A stretch of DNA of 64,000 nt from Eucalyptus grandis (taxonomy: Eukaryota; Streptophyta; Magnoliopsida; Myrtales; Myrtaceae): contig NC_052619.1 in the NCBI RefSeq assembly GCF_016545825.1, positions 15,205,501 through 15,269,500 on the forward strand, in the 5' to 3' direction. The notes beneath the pieces are model-generated. The model had not been told where the DNA came from, did not search any database, and worked only from the letters and a program-made list of their open reading frames with translations. Positions 23,270-35,200 of the stretch are shown here, piece after piece (position 1 is the stretch's first letter; each line of letters opens with the position of its first letter). The position numbers were made by a program, and so were the translations under genes.

Positions 23270-24140
23270 TACTAGAAATACCATAACCTCTCTATAAGAC
23301 TTTCACTTTAATGTCGAAACTTTTCAATAATCATATAGTGCAATTTTGGTAAATAATAATAATTATCATAATTATTATTAAGTGCCATCATCCATTTGAG
23401 ACATTGAAAATCTGACCTAGCAATATTCTATTTTCTTTTCTTTTTTGACAAACGTGGCTCACCAGCATAACAAGTCAACATCATTAAAAAAAAAAAAAAA
23501 TCGATGTCCTTTGATGCATGATTACCTCAAATTCAGCCTCTTCTTCAAAACCTTGCCTCACGATCCATGATCTATGACAAAGTCAGCCTCTTCTTCAAAG
23601 CCTAACTCACAATCGAGGATTTGGGGCAAAATTAGTGCCAAGAATTTGCAATGGAGGTATGCTGCTTCATTTTTGGGATTTCTTTTTTTTCGGAATTGAA
23701 AATATAACACTAGGTTTTGAGGGTGGATAGTAATAAAGATGAAGCGATGAGAGTAAATAAGGAGCCGGAGGCAAGGGAGTCAACGAGCTGCTAGAGCTCG
23801 AGGAAGCGGATGTGGAGGCCGAAGGAGGCGTCGATGAAGGCGGCGGAGCTGCGGTGGGAACAAGAGGAGATGACGGTGGTGATGTCGAAAGGGGGAGGAG
23901 GAATGGCTTGCATTTATAAGGTGGAGGTGGAGCTGCAAAAACCGCTTCTACCTTCGATTTGGACCGGGTTGGTCCCATTGGAGAAGAATCGTGACTTCCT
24001 GTGAGCTTAAGCTTTCAAGAGCCGTGATTTGTCTATTTTGGCATTAGAAAGAGAAAAAAGGAAGTCTCGGACTTCCTATTTCATAATAAGTCCATGTCGA
24101 TATTAAAAATTTATATACAAAGTTATATAGAACAAATTAT
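23270..24140. other. Repeat-derived intergenic DNA
   Basis: AT-rich DNA with (AAT/ATT)n near 23351-23385, then a segment (23440-23520) related to the AGGCTAACGTGGCTYRCCGG units of the 16.2-17.8 kb element. A purine-rich stretch (23730-23990) follows. No gene is recognised. Confidence 0.4.
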
Positions 24141-24409
24141 CAGAACTTAGGCTCCGTTCGTTTCGCGGAAAATAACTTCCAGAAAAATATTTTCCGAAAT
24201 TTCTGGTGTTCAGATGGGCGGAAAATCACGGTCAAGGAAAACATTTTCCGGTCAACGGAAAATCCCTTCTTGACATCTTGGAAAATGATTTCCTCTTTTG
24301 AAAAAAGGAAATCATTTTCCCGGCCTCTCGCCTCTCGCACAAGCTCTCGCGCGATTTCCTTCCTTCAGTTCTCATTCTCTCTCTCTCTCTCTTGCTCTCC
24401 CTACTGCAA

Positions 24410-24629
24410 TGGCTTCGACGACGTCCTTCTCCGGGATTAGCCTCCGCCCTCCCCGACCGCTCCTGCCCGCCTGCTCCGGCCGGGGTGCCGCCGCCGCCGC
24501 CGCACTCCGCTTCCCCGGCGGCTCGAAGCCGCTCGAGAGGATCCGGCTCAAGAGGGAGCATCGCGGCGGCGCCGAAAGGCTCGCGGGGAGCCCGCCGTCC
24601 AGGCCGCTCGTCATGTGGTGGCGAGCCGT
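24410..24629 (+). pseudogene. Captured 5' gene fragment encoding a transit-peptide-like N-terminus
   Basis: Inside the TIR element, a CT-rich leader (24340-24409) precedes ATG 24410, which opens a frame starting MASTTSFSGISLRPPRPLL, rich in Ser, Ala, Pro and Arg and poor in acidic residues at first, as in chloroplast transit peptides. The frame stays plausible to about VMWWRA (24629), where AGCC|GTGAGT gives a strong 5' splice site. No downstream exon is recognised in the element. I infer a first exon plus leader copied from a nuclear gene for a plastid protein; the donor gene is not identified. Compositional chance is the alternative. Confidence 0.45.
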
Positions 24630-24644
24630 GAGTTCGTCGGATCG

Positions 24645-24905
24645 GCGGCGGAGCTCGCGGCTCGCTAGATCTAGCGGCAGAGCTCGGGCTCCCGATCCAG
24701 GCGAGCTCGAGCTTTGTCATTAGATCTGGTGAGCTCGGGTGAGATCAGCCGAGCCTCGAGCTCGCCGGATCTAGCGGCGGAGCTCGCGGCTCGCCGGATC
24801 TGGCGGCGGAGCTCGCGGCTCACCGGATTCAGGCGAGCTCGAGCTCTGTTGCCAGATCCGACGAGCTCGGATGAGATCGGCCGAGCCTCGAGCTCGCCGG
24901 ATTTG
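24645..24905. repeat. Minisatellite of GAGCTCGCGGCTCGCCGGAT-type units
   Basis: Units of roughly 40 bp based on GAGCTCGCGGCTCGCCGGAT are repeated. A larger block ending GAGATCRGCCGAGCCTCGAG occurs twice (about 24735-24770 and 24870-24900). The repeat lies within the PIF-like element. Confidence 0.6.
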
Positions 24906-25319
24906 GCCAGGGTCTTGGTTGTTTGGGCGGCCGGCCATCGTCAAGCGGGAAGGAGGTGGCGGCGGCGGAAGGAGGAGGAAGAAGGAGGAAGGAGGCGACG
25001 GCGGAGGAAGGAGGAGGAAGAAGGAGGAGGAAGGAGGAAGGAAAAGAATAATAAATAATAAATAATAAAAATTTCGATTTTTAAAAATATAAATAAATAA
25101 AATAAATTTTGTGGTCAATTAAAAATATTAAAATTTAATTTTTGATAATTTTTCCTAAACAATTAAATGAGCTAACGAACGGCGGAAAATATTTTCCACT
25201 TAAATTTTAGATTTTGGCCGAAGACCGGAAAATAGAGTCATTTTCCTGGAAAATGATTTCTAGGAAAATGTTTTCCGAAAACATGATATTTTCCGCGAAA
25301 CGAACGGAGCCTTATTGTT

Positions 25320-26069
25320 GGATGTATTTAAGTAGTCATTTTTCTACCGGCATGATATCAAAATAATCGCTCAAAAAATTTTTAACACAAAAATGAAAGT
25401 ACCGTACAAAAGTTTCGATATTCTTAATATCATTTTGCCATTGCATAGAAATGGCATGAAAATTACTGTTACCAACGAATTGAGCGTTCTCATTATCGGT
25501 CCGTTCTCATTATCGGTCCGTTTTCAATATTTAATGACGGACCCTCACCTCATTTAATAAAACAGTTTTTGCAAGGATTCCGAGGTAGCTATTGCTTTCT
25601 TCTTTTCTTTTTCCCAATTAAATGAGGTCAAGACAGATAGAGAGAGAGAGCCCATATATATTGGGATACGTGAGATAAGGATGGCGGGACCCCGACGGGA
25701 TAATGATTTTTAGACTTCGCTCGGTCGCGACCCCCATAACCCAAAATCTCATATAATCTTCCCCCCCGGTACGACAAGCGCCATCACCCTCCCCATTTCT
25801 CCACACCCACCACCTCCTTTCTCTCTCTCTAGATTCTCTGCCTGCGTGCGTCTATCTAACCAGCTTTACCTCCCCACGAAGTTCCCATTTACTTTTTCCT
25901 TCTTGGGCAAAAAAGCACTTATTGATATCTCTCTCCTTCCAGCCTCTGAAATCGCTCATCCAAGACCCTGCTGAGAGGAGTTCCCAGCTCGGTCCTCGTC
26001 GCCCCTGCATTTTAACATCGGCCGCTCGATCCGCTGGACTGACATAATCTTTATGTTACTTGCTCGCAC
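25320..26069 (+). other. Intergenic and lipase promoter/leader
   Basis: AT-rich to about 25600, with a short tandem duplication of ttctcattatcggtccg (25489-25523). Then comes a CT-rich stretch typical of a plant 5' leader (25760-26040). A TATA-like CCATATATAT lies near 25651. The six-codon upstream ORF annotated separately ends at the main ATG. Confidence 0.45.
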
Positions 26070-26073
26070 ATGA
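26053..26073 (+). promoter_or_regulatory. Upstream ORF overlapping the lipase start (ATGA)
   Basis: ATG at 26053-26055 opens a six-codon frame that stops at TGA 26071-26073. The main ATG is 26070-26072, so stop and start overlap as ATGA. If transcribed, translation of the lipase would need leaky scanning or termination-reinitiation. Confidence 0.55.
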
Positions 26074-26357
26074 AGATGAAGGAGATTGTGTACCAGGAGG
26101 TAATATACATATATGCCCGCTTCATCGCCGACTTTCTTCGTTGTTTTCTTGCATTTAACCGTGTCCCATGTGGTGCAACGTTGGCATTTTCGGGACTAAC
26201 TTTGTGAGCTGATGCGAGTCGTGTTTGTGATGAAATGTGGTGGGGTGGTGCGCCCGCGCGTGCAGGAGTACATAGAGAACGCCAGAGGGGTTCAGCTCTT
26301 CACCTGTGGCTGGTGGCTATGCTCGTCCTCCCCGAAAGCACTGGTTTTCATTTGCCA

Positions 26358-26399
<42 letters not shown>

Positions 26400-29300
26400 G
26401 TGTTTGTGCCCTTGCCTGTGAAATTTGGTTGGTGGGGTTCGATGGAGTGGATCAAATAAAGGCGTGTCATTTAATGGTCTTTGCAGGTTATGGCATGGAG
26501 TGCAGTGGCTTCATGAGAGGTAATTTAATGTGAATGGTCGCTGATCAGAAGACCTTTCTTCCCTTTTCCTCACGGAAACTTTCTTCCCTCTTCTCTCTCT
26601 GCTTGAGCTTTTTCTTTCTCTGTTGATGATTTAGCTTGTTTAGACGATCCATATGTCTGCATATCTCTGTTGATCCTTAGAAAAAATCTGGTGCGGTTGT
26701 TCTACGCGCACGACCTTTTGGTCCTAGCTGGAGACAGATTCTCCGGAGGGGAGATGGATGTCGGTGAATGTCTGAACACGTCGCTATGTTTACCACCCTG
26801 GCCTTGGTAACCTTTCGTAATTTCGATACTAGCCCTAGCCCTAGCCCTGGCAAGCCTGCTAGAATCAACATATAATTATAACCTCGTTGGCCACGGAAAG
26901 GAAAACGCAATAAAATTGTCTTGTTCTTATCTAGACATTTCGTTTCGTTTGATTTGCTTTATGATCTAGGACTGCCATTGTAGCTTCGACTAGACCACAG
27001 CCTACCCCTTGACACGTCAAAGGAAAATGTCTTAATCCGTACCCAAATAAAGAATTTTGTTCACGAGTATTCTACAATTATTAAGTAATTAAATGGGAAA
27101 GAATTACAGTTATGAGGGGATTGTTATGCATAATGAATGCTCTATCAGTAAAAAAACGTTCAAGCAAATTCGAGAATAGTCGATGCGACCCGATTGGTCT
27201 TAATTGGTTCGAGAATCAACGATCTTAATTGGGTCCATCTTTAGTCATAGTCAAGAGGGAGGGGAGAACCAACCACTCCCCCTTTCTCCTCCTGGAGAAA
27301 AGGATGGTTTGTTGACTGTCGGCCAACTCCCTTAATCATCCACGACCACAATTTTCGGTTTGGCCATCCGTCGTACGATGTTTGTTCACCCACATTGCTC
27401 ATCGGCCTCTTAGATTTCTTCAAAAAGAAAGGTCTGATTGAAAAGTCAAGATCAGCGTGTGCACGTTTAGGTTGAGTTACCATTGATTATTCGATAAGCC
27501 CGTCGATATGTCGTTTTTATCCGGTTCAATTATTGGAATCAACTCATTTTCCTACTTTTTACGGTTCATTCAAGTCCCTTGCGTCATGCTGGGTATGGCT
27601 TGGGCCACTAGAAGAATAGTCTCTCGAATGTACCTCGGTCGCCGTGTGTCTCGATTGATGTCCACTGTTGTAGCATTCAAAACTGCCTTTCTAGGTTCAT
27701 CTCCTCAGACATCTCCTTCACCAAAACCGAACAGATGTGATAGGATATGTTATCTTCCTCCGTGGCATGTTTGGTGGGGCTTTTGAGGTTGAAAACGAGA
27801 AGGGTCTATGATTGGTGCCCTCATCTTATATTCCTCATCCTTTTTCTGGTCCTGCTCTGCCTTTCTCCCGGGCATGGGCATGGGCATGGGCGCTGGTTGT
27901 CCTGTTCTTTCTCATCCCATTATTGAATGGACTATATACTTTTTCCTGCCATCATTCTGTCACTTTGTTCATCATCAGCCTCATCCAATTCAGAGCTTTT
28001 TTTGTTGTACTCTACCTCATAATTTAGACGAACCCAATTGGCCTTAGCGATCCGAACCTAACTGGGACTTTTTATTCTGTCCAACGTCGCTTGAAGATGA
28101 TCATATTCACGAGCCGACTGGTTATAGAAGTTCCCCCTTGACTTTTGAGATGGAAATGTAAGTACAGACTAATTGGGACGGTGCGGGTGGACAAATTGAG
28201 CACTCCCTGTTCAACTGATCTTCTGTATTAAGCTATTCATGTAGCTGAACTGGGCTGGTCTAATTCAGTTCAATTTTAAATACAGTGCAACGAAATTGGT
28301 CGACTACTTAAATCAGAGGAAACTCATATTTTGGCCATTCAATTGCATAAGAAAGTTCCCCCTTGAGTTTTGAGATGGAAATGTAAGTATAGACTAATAC
28401 GGATGGTGCGGGTGGACAGATCAAGCACTCCCTGGTTAACTGATCTTCTGTATTAAGCTATTCATGTAGCTGAACTGGGCTGGTCTAATTCCATTCAATG
28501 TTAAATACAGTGCAACGAAATTTGTTGACTACTTAATCAGAGGAAACTCATATCTTGGCCATTCAATTGCATAAGAAAGCATACTGCAGATGTTAATTAA
28601 ATAGGTGGTTTTCTCTTTCGTTTCTGTTTGGAGATATGTGGATTGTAATGTACACTGCAAGTGATCTGAAATAGAGATGCTGTTCTGGAGCTCAATCCAT
28701 TCTGCGTGGTTTTGGTTAAATGATTGATAGAATGCGGAACGAGATTGGCCAGAGCAGGATACGGGGTGTTCGGGATCGACTATGAGGGTCATGGCCGTTC
28801 CATGGGAGCCCGATGTTACATCAAGAAGTTTGAGAACATAGTCAATGACTGCGACGATTTCTTCAAGTCCGTTTGCGGTAAAGGCACAATCGCTTACCAC
28901 TCGGTTCTGTTTGAATGAGGCCTAACGCAATGCGTCCTCCTCAACTTTGGCCAAATCTGTGACGTTGTTTCAGCTCAAGATGAGTACAGAGGCAAGAGCA
29001 GGTTCCTGTATGGAGAGTCCATGGGAGGAGCCGTCGCGCTGCTTCTACACAAGAAAGACCCCGCCTTTTGGACCGGCGCCCTTCTTGTGGCACCTATGTG
29101 CAAGGTAACGACAAGTGCTCGCGTGGATGACCATTATAACTTGAATCCAATCATGCAAGTATCGGGTTTCTCATTGATTCGGCCAATCTGACATGGTGAC
29201 GCCTCTCTTGTTTCGGCGACATTAAAATGTGCAGATATCAGAGAAGGTGAAGCCGCACCCAGTGGTAGTGAACCTGCTCACGAGGGTGGAAGAGATAATC

Positions 29301-30461
29301 CCGAAATGGAAGATAGTCCCAACAAAGGATGTCATCGATTCCGCCTTCAAGGACCCTATCAAGCGAGAACAGGTCGATACCATTGCCTACTTCCACTCCT
29401 GCTCACTGATTTTTTTTTTTTTTTTTTTTTGGTTCGGTCGAGCGGATCGGCAGTGACATATGCTTGTGATTCCAATGACGATCGCAGGTGAGAAGCAACA
29501 AGTTGATATATCAAGACAAGCCACGGCTGAAAACAGCATTGGAGATGCTCAGAGCCAGCATGAGACTTGAAGACACCTTACATGAGGTAACATCTAACAT
29601 TTTCAATTTCGCTGCAGTCTCATCATACTTAGTATGTCTCTCTTTCTAAGTCATCCATAACAGATAAACAGAAGTTTAGAATCATTTCCGCTGAATTTGG
29701 ACATTCTGCGCATTCATTTCCAGGAGGCGCTAGCCAACATTTGATTAGATAGATTGACTTCTGGCTTCGAAATGTAGAATGAAACCTCGATACGTTCGTG
29801 TCTAATTTGTAAGCAGGACATTTTCAGACTCGTTCTGATGTTAATCAAGATTTTGAAAACAAGATGCACTCCGAACGGTAGACATGTCCACCTCTCGTTA
29901 TGTCAATAAGACCCAAGTTTTCGCAGGTTGCGGTTTCAGAGAACCTCACGAAATATGTCGCGGTATATCGGCTTGAAATAGCGATGTTGAGTGCGCACAA
30001 CTGCCTTCTCTGTTGCTGCTCGAGCTTTGATTTGGGTTGGTGATTGACTCTTTGCGATGCAGGTGACTCTGCCGTTCTTCGTGCTGCATGGGGAAGCGGA
30101 CGTGGTGACGGACCCGGAAGTGAGCAAGGCCTTGTACGAGCAGGCCAGCAGCAGGGACAAGACCATCCGGCTCTACCCGGGCATGTGGCACGGCCTCACC
30201 TCCGGCGAGCCCGATGACAACATCGACATCGTCTTCTCCGACATCATCGCCTGGCTCGACAGGCGCTGCAACACGGACACCGACATGGATTCCTTCCCTG
30301 CAAAGCCCGTCCTTCCATCGAGCAACAACGGCTTCATCGAGAGATTCGTGACATCCTCGCCGGCAGCAGCTGTGATGATGAATGGCAAGCAGAGGCAGCG
30401 GAACAGGAGTTACTTGTGCGGATTGAAGGGACGGCGCTCGTTCCAGCACTCCGCCATGTGA
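26070..30461 (+). CDS. Monoacylglycerol lipase-like alpha/beta hydrolase
   Basis: Eight exons: 26070-26099, 26266-26359, 26487-26519, 28731-28877, 28974-29104, 29235-29372, 29488-29586, 30063-30461. They give 1071 nt, 356 residues, with every frame maintained. The fold's elements are visible: oxyanion HG in ICHGYGM (about residues 39-45), nucleophile elbow GESMG with Ser117, acid Asp237 in HGEADVVTDPE, and His267 in MWHGLTSGEP. Plant members (MAGL/LysoPL2 and caffeoylshikimate-esterase relatives) hydrolyse monoacylglycerols, lysophospholipids or phenolic esters; I cannot tell which from sequence. The C-terminal about 60 residues after the core (basic, Ser/Arg-rich, ending SFQHSAM) are longer than the minimal fold. 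Intron 2 starts with GT directly inside a long (TC)n microsatellite, and intron 3 (2.2 kb) holds a 225-bp tandem duplication. Intron 6 contains a T20-22 run at 29410-29430. Confidence 0.9.
26360..26397 (+). repeat. (TC)n microsatellite on the intron 2 donor
   Basis: An uninterrupted TC run starts at the second base of the GT donor of lipase intron 2, so the 5' splice site reads ACG|GTCTCTCT. See the finding on splicing. Confidence 0.9.
26826..26848 (+). repeat. Short (CCCTAG)3 array in a lipase intron
   Basis: Three consecutive CTAGCC units and a fourth partial copy. It is a telomere-like hexamer variant, too short to call telomeric. Confidence 0.5.
28131..28579 (+). repeat. 225-bp tandem duplication in lipase intron 3
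   Basis: Copy 1 (about 28131-28355) and copy 2 (about 28356-28579) are nearly identical, both starting TTCCCCCTTGA and ending GCATAAGAAAG. Only scattered substitutions separate them, so the duplication is relatively young. Copy 2 ends about 150 bp before exon 4. Confidence 0.85.
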
Positions 30462-31730
30462 TCTTGGTCCGAAACTCCGGTGCTCGGACAGAGAGACTTG
30501 CAAAGATGTTCACAGAAATGTTTTTCGTGCGAAACCCGATCCGGCTTCTCCAGATGCGACTCAACTTTCGTTGGTGATGTTAACGAATAATTGAGGTTGT
30601 ATGATCTTGATGAAAACTTGGAAAGCTTTCTATCGGGTCATCGGTGAAGTAGCATGAATTCTTCGTAACTGATTGAGTTTACACATAATTTCCAAAGTTT
30701 GACCCATGTGACATTTCCTTACAAGAAGAGTTTTAGTAAGATGTAGTTTAGTTTTGCGGTAGAATCGGAAAATCGAACCAGTGAGAACCGATCTGATTCT
30801 AAATTTTAAGGTGACTCGGTTCGGTTTCACTCTTTTAAGAACTGCTGATTCCTAGTTCTCGAGAGAACCGAACCGTAACTGCGAACATCCAGGCGAACAT
30901 CCAGGTCGATCGCTTTTGAAGAATCCTTCAGATCATTTTCATCTGGCATTTGGCGGTGCACTTTTAGACCAAATTGGGGTGGATAAAACGTGGGATAGCT
31001 TATTTGGACTATAATGTCCGGTTTTTTTGGTTGCTAACCGGAGCGGTCAAAGAACCGATGAGCGGGTTAACTGGATCGGTCAACCTCAAACATGCACGCC
31101 AAACTCCCACCTAATTGAGCTATAAGAGCTTTTGTTTACACGTTAAAGCCCGAACCAGAAGCCGCACCGACTCTTTGCCTAGGTCCAGGATTAGATCATT
31201 CAACGGAAAACGGAAACTTTTCCCGTGAAGGAAATGGATTTGATCCCTTATGTGGCCCCGTTAATTGGAGGAGCAAGATGAACACAAATGTTAACATATC
31301 GGGTTTGTGACTAAAAGTGTGGTCCTCATTATAAAAAAAAGGGCCATAACTTTTAATTCCTATCTTGTTAATCCACCTCAAGTACCCTTTAGAAAAAAGT
31401 TATCTAGCTATCTTTCTTAGCATCAGTCGAAATAACATAAATTCTAAACTTCCCTTTCTTTTCTCTAGGCAAAAATTTTGGAATTCTCCCAAATTTTCGT
31501 TCGAATTTACACAACTTCTAATTTTCTTAGATCCTTTAAATAGAGTCGGCAATTGTTAAATGAAGGTGGTGGTAGGACATGTATCGTATCATTTTTTAGC
31601 AAAATTCAACCGGTCATGCACGCTTAGTCACAATTTACTCATCAGTCATTACTTAGGTTCTTACGATCTAAATAGTATAAAATGTTTATGCCATAAGCTT
31701 ATGGTTGAAATTCAATTCTTCAGAGCGTTT
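30462..31730. other. Lipase 3' region and intergenic DNA
   Basis: The first 150-250 bp are probably the lipase 3' UTR. Between about 30770 and 31090 are GAACCG/CGGTTC-rich patches (for example ctcggttcggtttcac and gagagaaccgaaccg), like those in the hAT-like repeats at 33.7 and 45.6 kb. From about 31200 the DNA is AT-rich without a gene. Confidence 0.4.
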
Positions 31731-31749
31731 GCTTCGGGTCGGGCTCGAA

Positions 31750-32193
31750 AGGCCCAAACCCGTCCCAAATCGGGCCCAATTAGCTGCTTCGCCCTCCAAG
31801 GTAGGAGCAGTTGTCCGCCGTCGGATTCCATCACTGCCTACCTCCATCCACTGTACACGTGCACAGCATCTAAAACCCTCCGATTTCAATTTTCTTCTTC
31901 GCCTGGGCTTTTCGCACTAGCTCTTCTTCTGCTGCAGTAGCCTCTCCTCTCCACCGCCTCGTCGGAGATCGAAAGCTCCCCCAAGAACCTCTGCGCAAAA
32001 CCCTAGCCGCGGCGGTGATCTCTCTCTCTCTCTCTCTTTCTCTCTTTCTCTCTTTCTCTCTTTCTCTGTCTGTACGTACCTTGGCCTTGCCATTGGGTTT
32101 CGAAAGATCTGATTTTTTTTTCTTTTGTTTTAGCTTCGTTGAGTCTTTCGTGCCGTCGAAAAACCCTAACTCCCGCTCTCCTCTCCTCTGCAG
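31750..32193 (+). promoter_or_regulatory. SmD2 promoter/leader with Site II and telo-box motifs
   Basis: GGCCCAAA at 31751 and GGGCCCAAT at 31772 are Site II (TCP-binding type) elements. AAACCCTA telo-boxes lie at 31998 and 32161. This combination is known from plant genes for translation and RNA-processing machinery and fits SmD2. A CT-rich stretch (32020-32065) and an acceptor-like CTGCAG (32188-32193) suggest a 5' UTR intron with a donor around GCGGCG|GTGATC (about 32014). Confidence 0.55.
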
Positions 32194-32218
32194 GTGCGCT
32201 CTGTTTTCCTGAGCCAAC

Positions 32219-35200
32219 ATGAGGTACGTCCACCTTCCTGCTGCTTTTTTCCTCCGTCTCGGTTTCGCGATCTTCGATTGTTTTCGTTCGCAGCCGTTTT
32301 GTCGCCTGAAACCCTAGTGCGCTTGCGGTTGAGGGTTTAGAGAGGGCACGGTCAGTCGGCGAATGGTTTCTGTCGCTCAGGGAGCTTGTGTTTTTGAGAA
32401 CGTAGAGCTGTGACTAAATTGAATTATTTGCCGGCGCTGCGTGTTCTTTCTTCCCGGATAGTTTACTGCGTTTTGTAAACTTTTGAGTCTTTATTTTGAA
32501 ATTCTCGCTTGCTCAAGAGCCTTGACTGAGTAGCAATGTTGTGGTAGCCGCTGATGGCGCCTGTGTTTGCCGATTTGCTGACTGGAGGGGCTTAGTAAAG
32601 GAAATTGTGAGATGTGTTTTGGGAATATATGCTTTGGGAGTGAGAGTATGTCTGTGCAAGGGAGAACACTATCAGGATGAAATTATAGGTGAAAAGTGAC
32701 TCCATTCAAATACGTGCATCATTGGTGTCGAGGTCCAGTAGTCTTCTAGAACTTGATTTTGTCTGTTTAGTGGTTATCATAGGTTTACTTTGCTTACCAA
32801 GTTCTTGTCACCTGCTGAGATATGGACGAGCTAATGTGCATAGATTGAAAAATAGAGGGTGGAGTAAGGGACTCCTGCTTGTTTGTCATGAACCGGAGTT
32901 TCGTTTGTGGATCCATCCACAAAAGCTTAATCTGAAAGTTCAAGGCTATGGATTCATTTTTCTCTTTGTTGTCAAATCTGCAATGTCATCATCCCTTGAC
33001 ACTTTGTGTTTTGGGCAAGCACATATACACGTGGGTGCACCTACCTCCTTTTGACCTGGTACAGATCAATTAGTCCATTTCGTTAGTAAACCAGTCCAGT
33101 CCCCTATATCGTTGAATAAGATGGATACTAAGACTTCAAAGATATTTTTCCTGCATAATTCATTCCACCCTGTGTCAGTTTTTATTCCCAGTCAGCCATC
33201 TCATTTCTCCTGTGAAGTTCTCTGTCGGTGGCATTAAAAAGTTCTTCATGTGCAGTAATGAATTATATTGCTGATTTCCTCTTTTGAGGGCACTTGCCCT
33301 ATTTGTCAGCTGTCATGATTCCGATCTTCTTCCTAGGGGTGGAAATTCATGTTTGCCAGCTGTGTTTGTGTAACATTCTATGTAAGGGTATACTAGAACA
33401 GGTCACCAAACCTAACAATGATTAGTGTGCTTACCGGTGAAACATCAATACGACCTGAAAATTTTCAATACATTTATAACAAATATAGATTGCACACTCG
33501 TTAAGTTAATTAAAATCTCAATCATGAATAATATGGAAATACAAGTCTTTTAACTAATTATATTCAAATGGGTCATAGACAGGTTGTGTCAATAACTGTC
33601 AACAACTCATTAATTTAAACGGATGGGTTGATTTTGTGCTTCTTCCTCCTTTTTTTGTGTGGGATGGGGGAGGGATTTGGGGGTGTTGCACTCATTAGTT
33701 GTTTGTAATTCCTAATTTGGGGGTATCTGCCTATTGATGAACTAGTGGTGATTGGTTCCCGGTCCAGTTCAGTTCCACCTAGGAACCTGGAACTAGGCCA
33801 TCACGACCTGGAATCAGACTGGTCCGGTTCCCTAGTGGGTAAATGGAACCAGTGAGGAAGAACACTGCAGGAGAGTATGCCTGGTGGTGATCGTTTTAGT
33901 TTCTGTGATTAAAATGACCAATTTTGGAGGCAAAGAACTTTGACCATTTTTAGCTTCACGCCAAATGAGTTTGCCTCATTTCAGTTCCTCCATCACGCAT
34001 AAGCCAAAAATTAAGGAAAAGATGCCAGAAATGCAAACTTAAGATTGACAAGAAAAGAAGGGGAAAATACATCGGTTTGAGGGTTGTACATCTGTTTGAG
34101 TCTCCAGACCTTAGATAGTGGATGGACTTAATCAGAGCACGCAACTGCCGCTTCGTTGATAAAGAAGGGGTGGAGAGTCAGTCTCGAGATGAGACCACGG
34201 GAGGGAGGCATTGAGCTTGAGAGAAGGTGGCGTCGTCGGAGAGCTGAGCGAGAGCCGAGAGGGACTGAGAGTTGAGACGAAAGAGAGGGAAAGAGGCATG
34301 AGTTGAGAGGCAAGATGCGAGAGGGAAAGAGGAGGCAGAGAAGGGATTAGGGTTTATTTAGTAAAGTGTTCTTTAAGAAATAAAATAAAAGTAAAAGAAA
34401 TAAATTGGTGACCCCCCCCCCCTCTTTCTTTCTCCCAGGGGAACTGGGAACCAGATCAAAATAGTTCCATAAATTGGAATAGGAATCAGACTGCCACCCT
34501 TGGCAATCGCCTAGAACCAGCCGGTTTGGCGGTTCCTGGTTCCAGTGGATCTTCATTCACACCCATATGACAACTGCTATTTGCTCAATTTCCTTTTAAA
34601 GCAGTAGCATTTTCTTGTAGTAGTATGATCTCAATGAAGTCCCCCTTTTATTAGGATTTAGGGTTCCTTCACTTGTTTCTTATTTTTTGTCAACTATAGA
34701 TGTTCCTCTCTGTCATCTTTTGCATTTTTGTGAAAGGGTAGTGATCTATTTGTTATCAAATTTTTTCTACCTCGTGAATTTTGTAGTAGTAATCAAGGAT
34801 GGTTGTTGACACATTGTTTTTCCTGCTTTCTGCTCTTGCAGTAGAGCAATGGAGGAAGATCCCACTGTAAGCAATCTTACAAATCTCTGTTATCTCATGC
34901 TTTTTGATTCAACTTGTCTGTTCTGCTATCCTTTGAGGATTTTCTGATTACTGTAAAATGCTTCTGCACTGAAATTGTTTATGAGGCGATTTTGCGATCT
35001 ACGTCAATAGTAAATAATGAGTCGTGACAGGATTCATGTGTACTGTGAACTGCACATTTGTCAGATTGAATACTTGTTGGAAATCATGAGCTTTATCTTC
35101 ATGCTGTTTTCCAGTGAGATAATTTGTACGTGCATTATAATTCCATTTAATGGATATAACTGGAGATCTGCAAGAAAACATAAGTTCATAATCTCCCCTT

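Larger units (their letters stand above)
24150..25311. mobile_element. PIF/Harbinger-type element carrying a captured first exon (Pack-type)
   Basis: Termini are inverted copies of GGCTCCGTTCGTTTCGCGG continuing into GGAAAAT-rich sequence. TTA is present on both flanks (24147-24149 and 25312-25314). Many GGAAAAT/ATTTTCC motifs occur in both subterminal regions and may be transposase binding sites. At 1162 bp there is no transposase. The middle contains a CT-rich leader, an ATG with plastid-transit-like coding sequence, and a good GTGAGT donor, followed by a duplicated CTCGCCGGATCT-type minisatellite and a GGA-rich run. Confidence 0.75.

Noticed and set aside
29410..29431. Poly-T run in a lipase intron as another near-empty retro-insertion
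   Set aside because: The flanks show no convincing direct repeat, unlike the runs at 43.04 and 49.15 kb.
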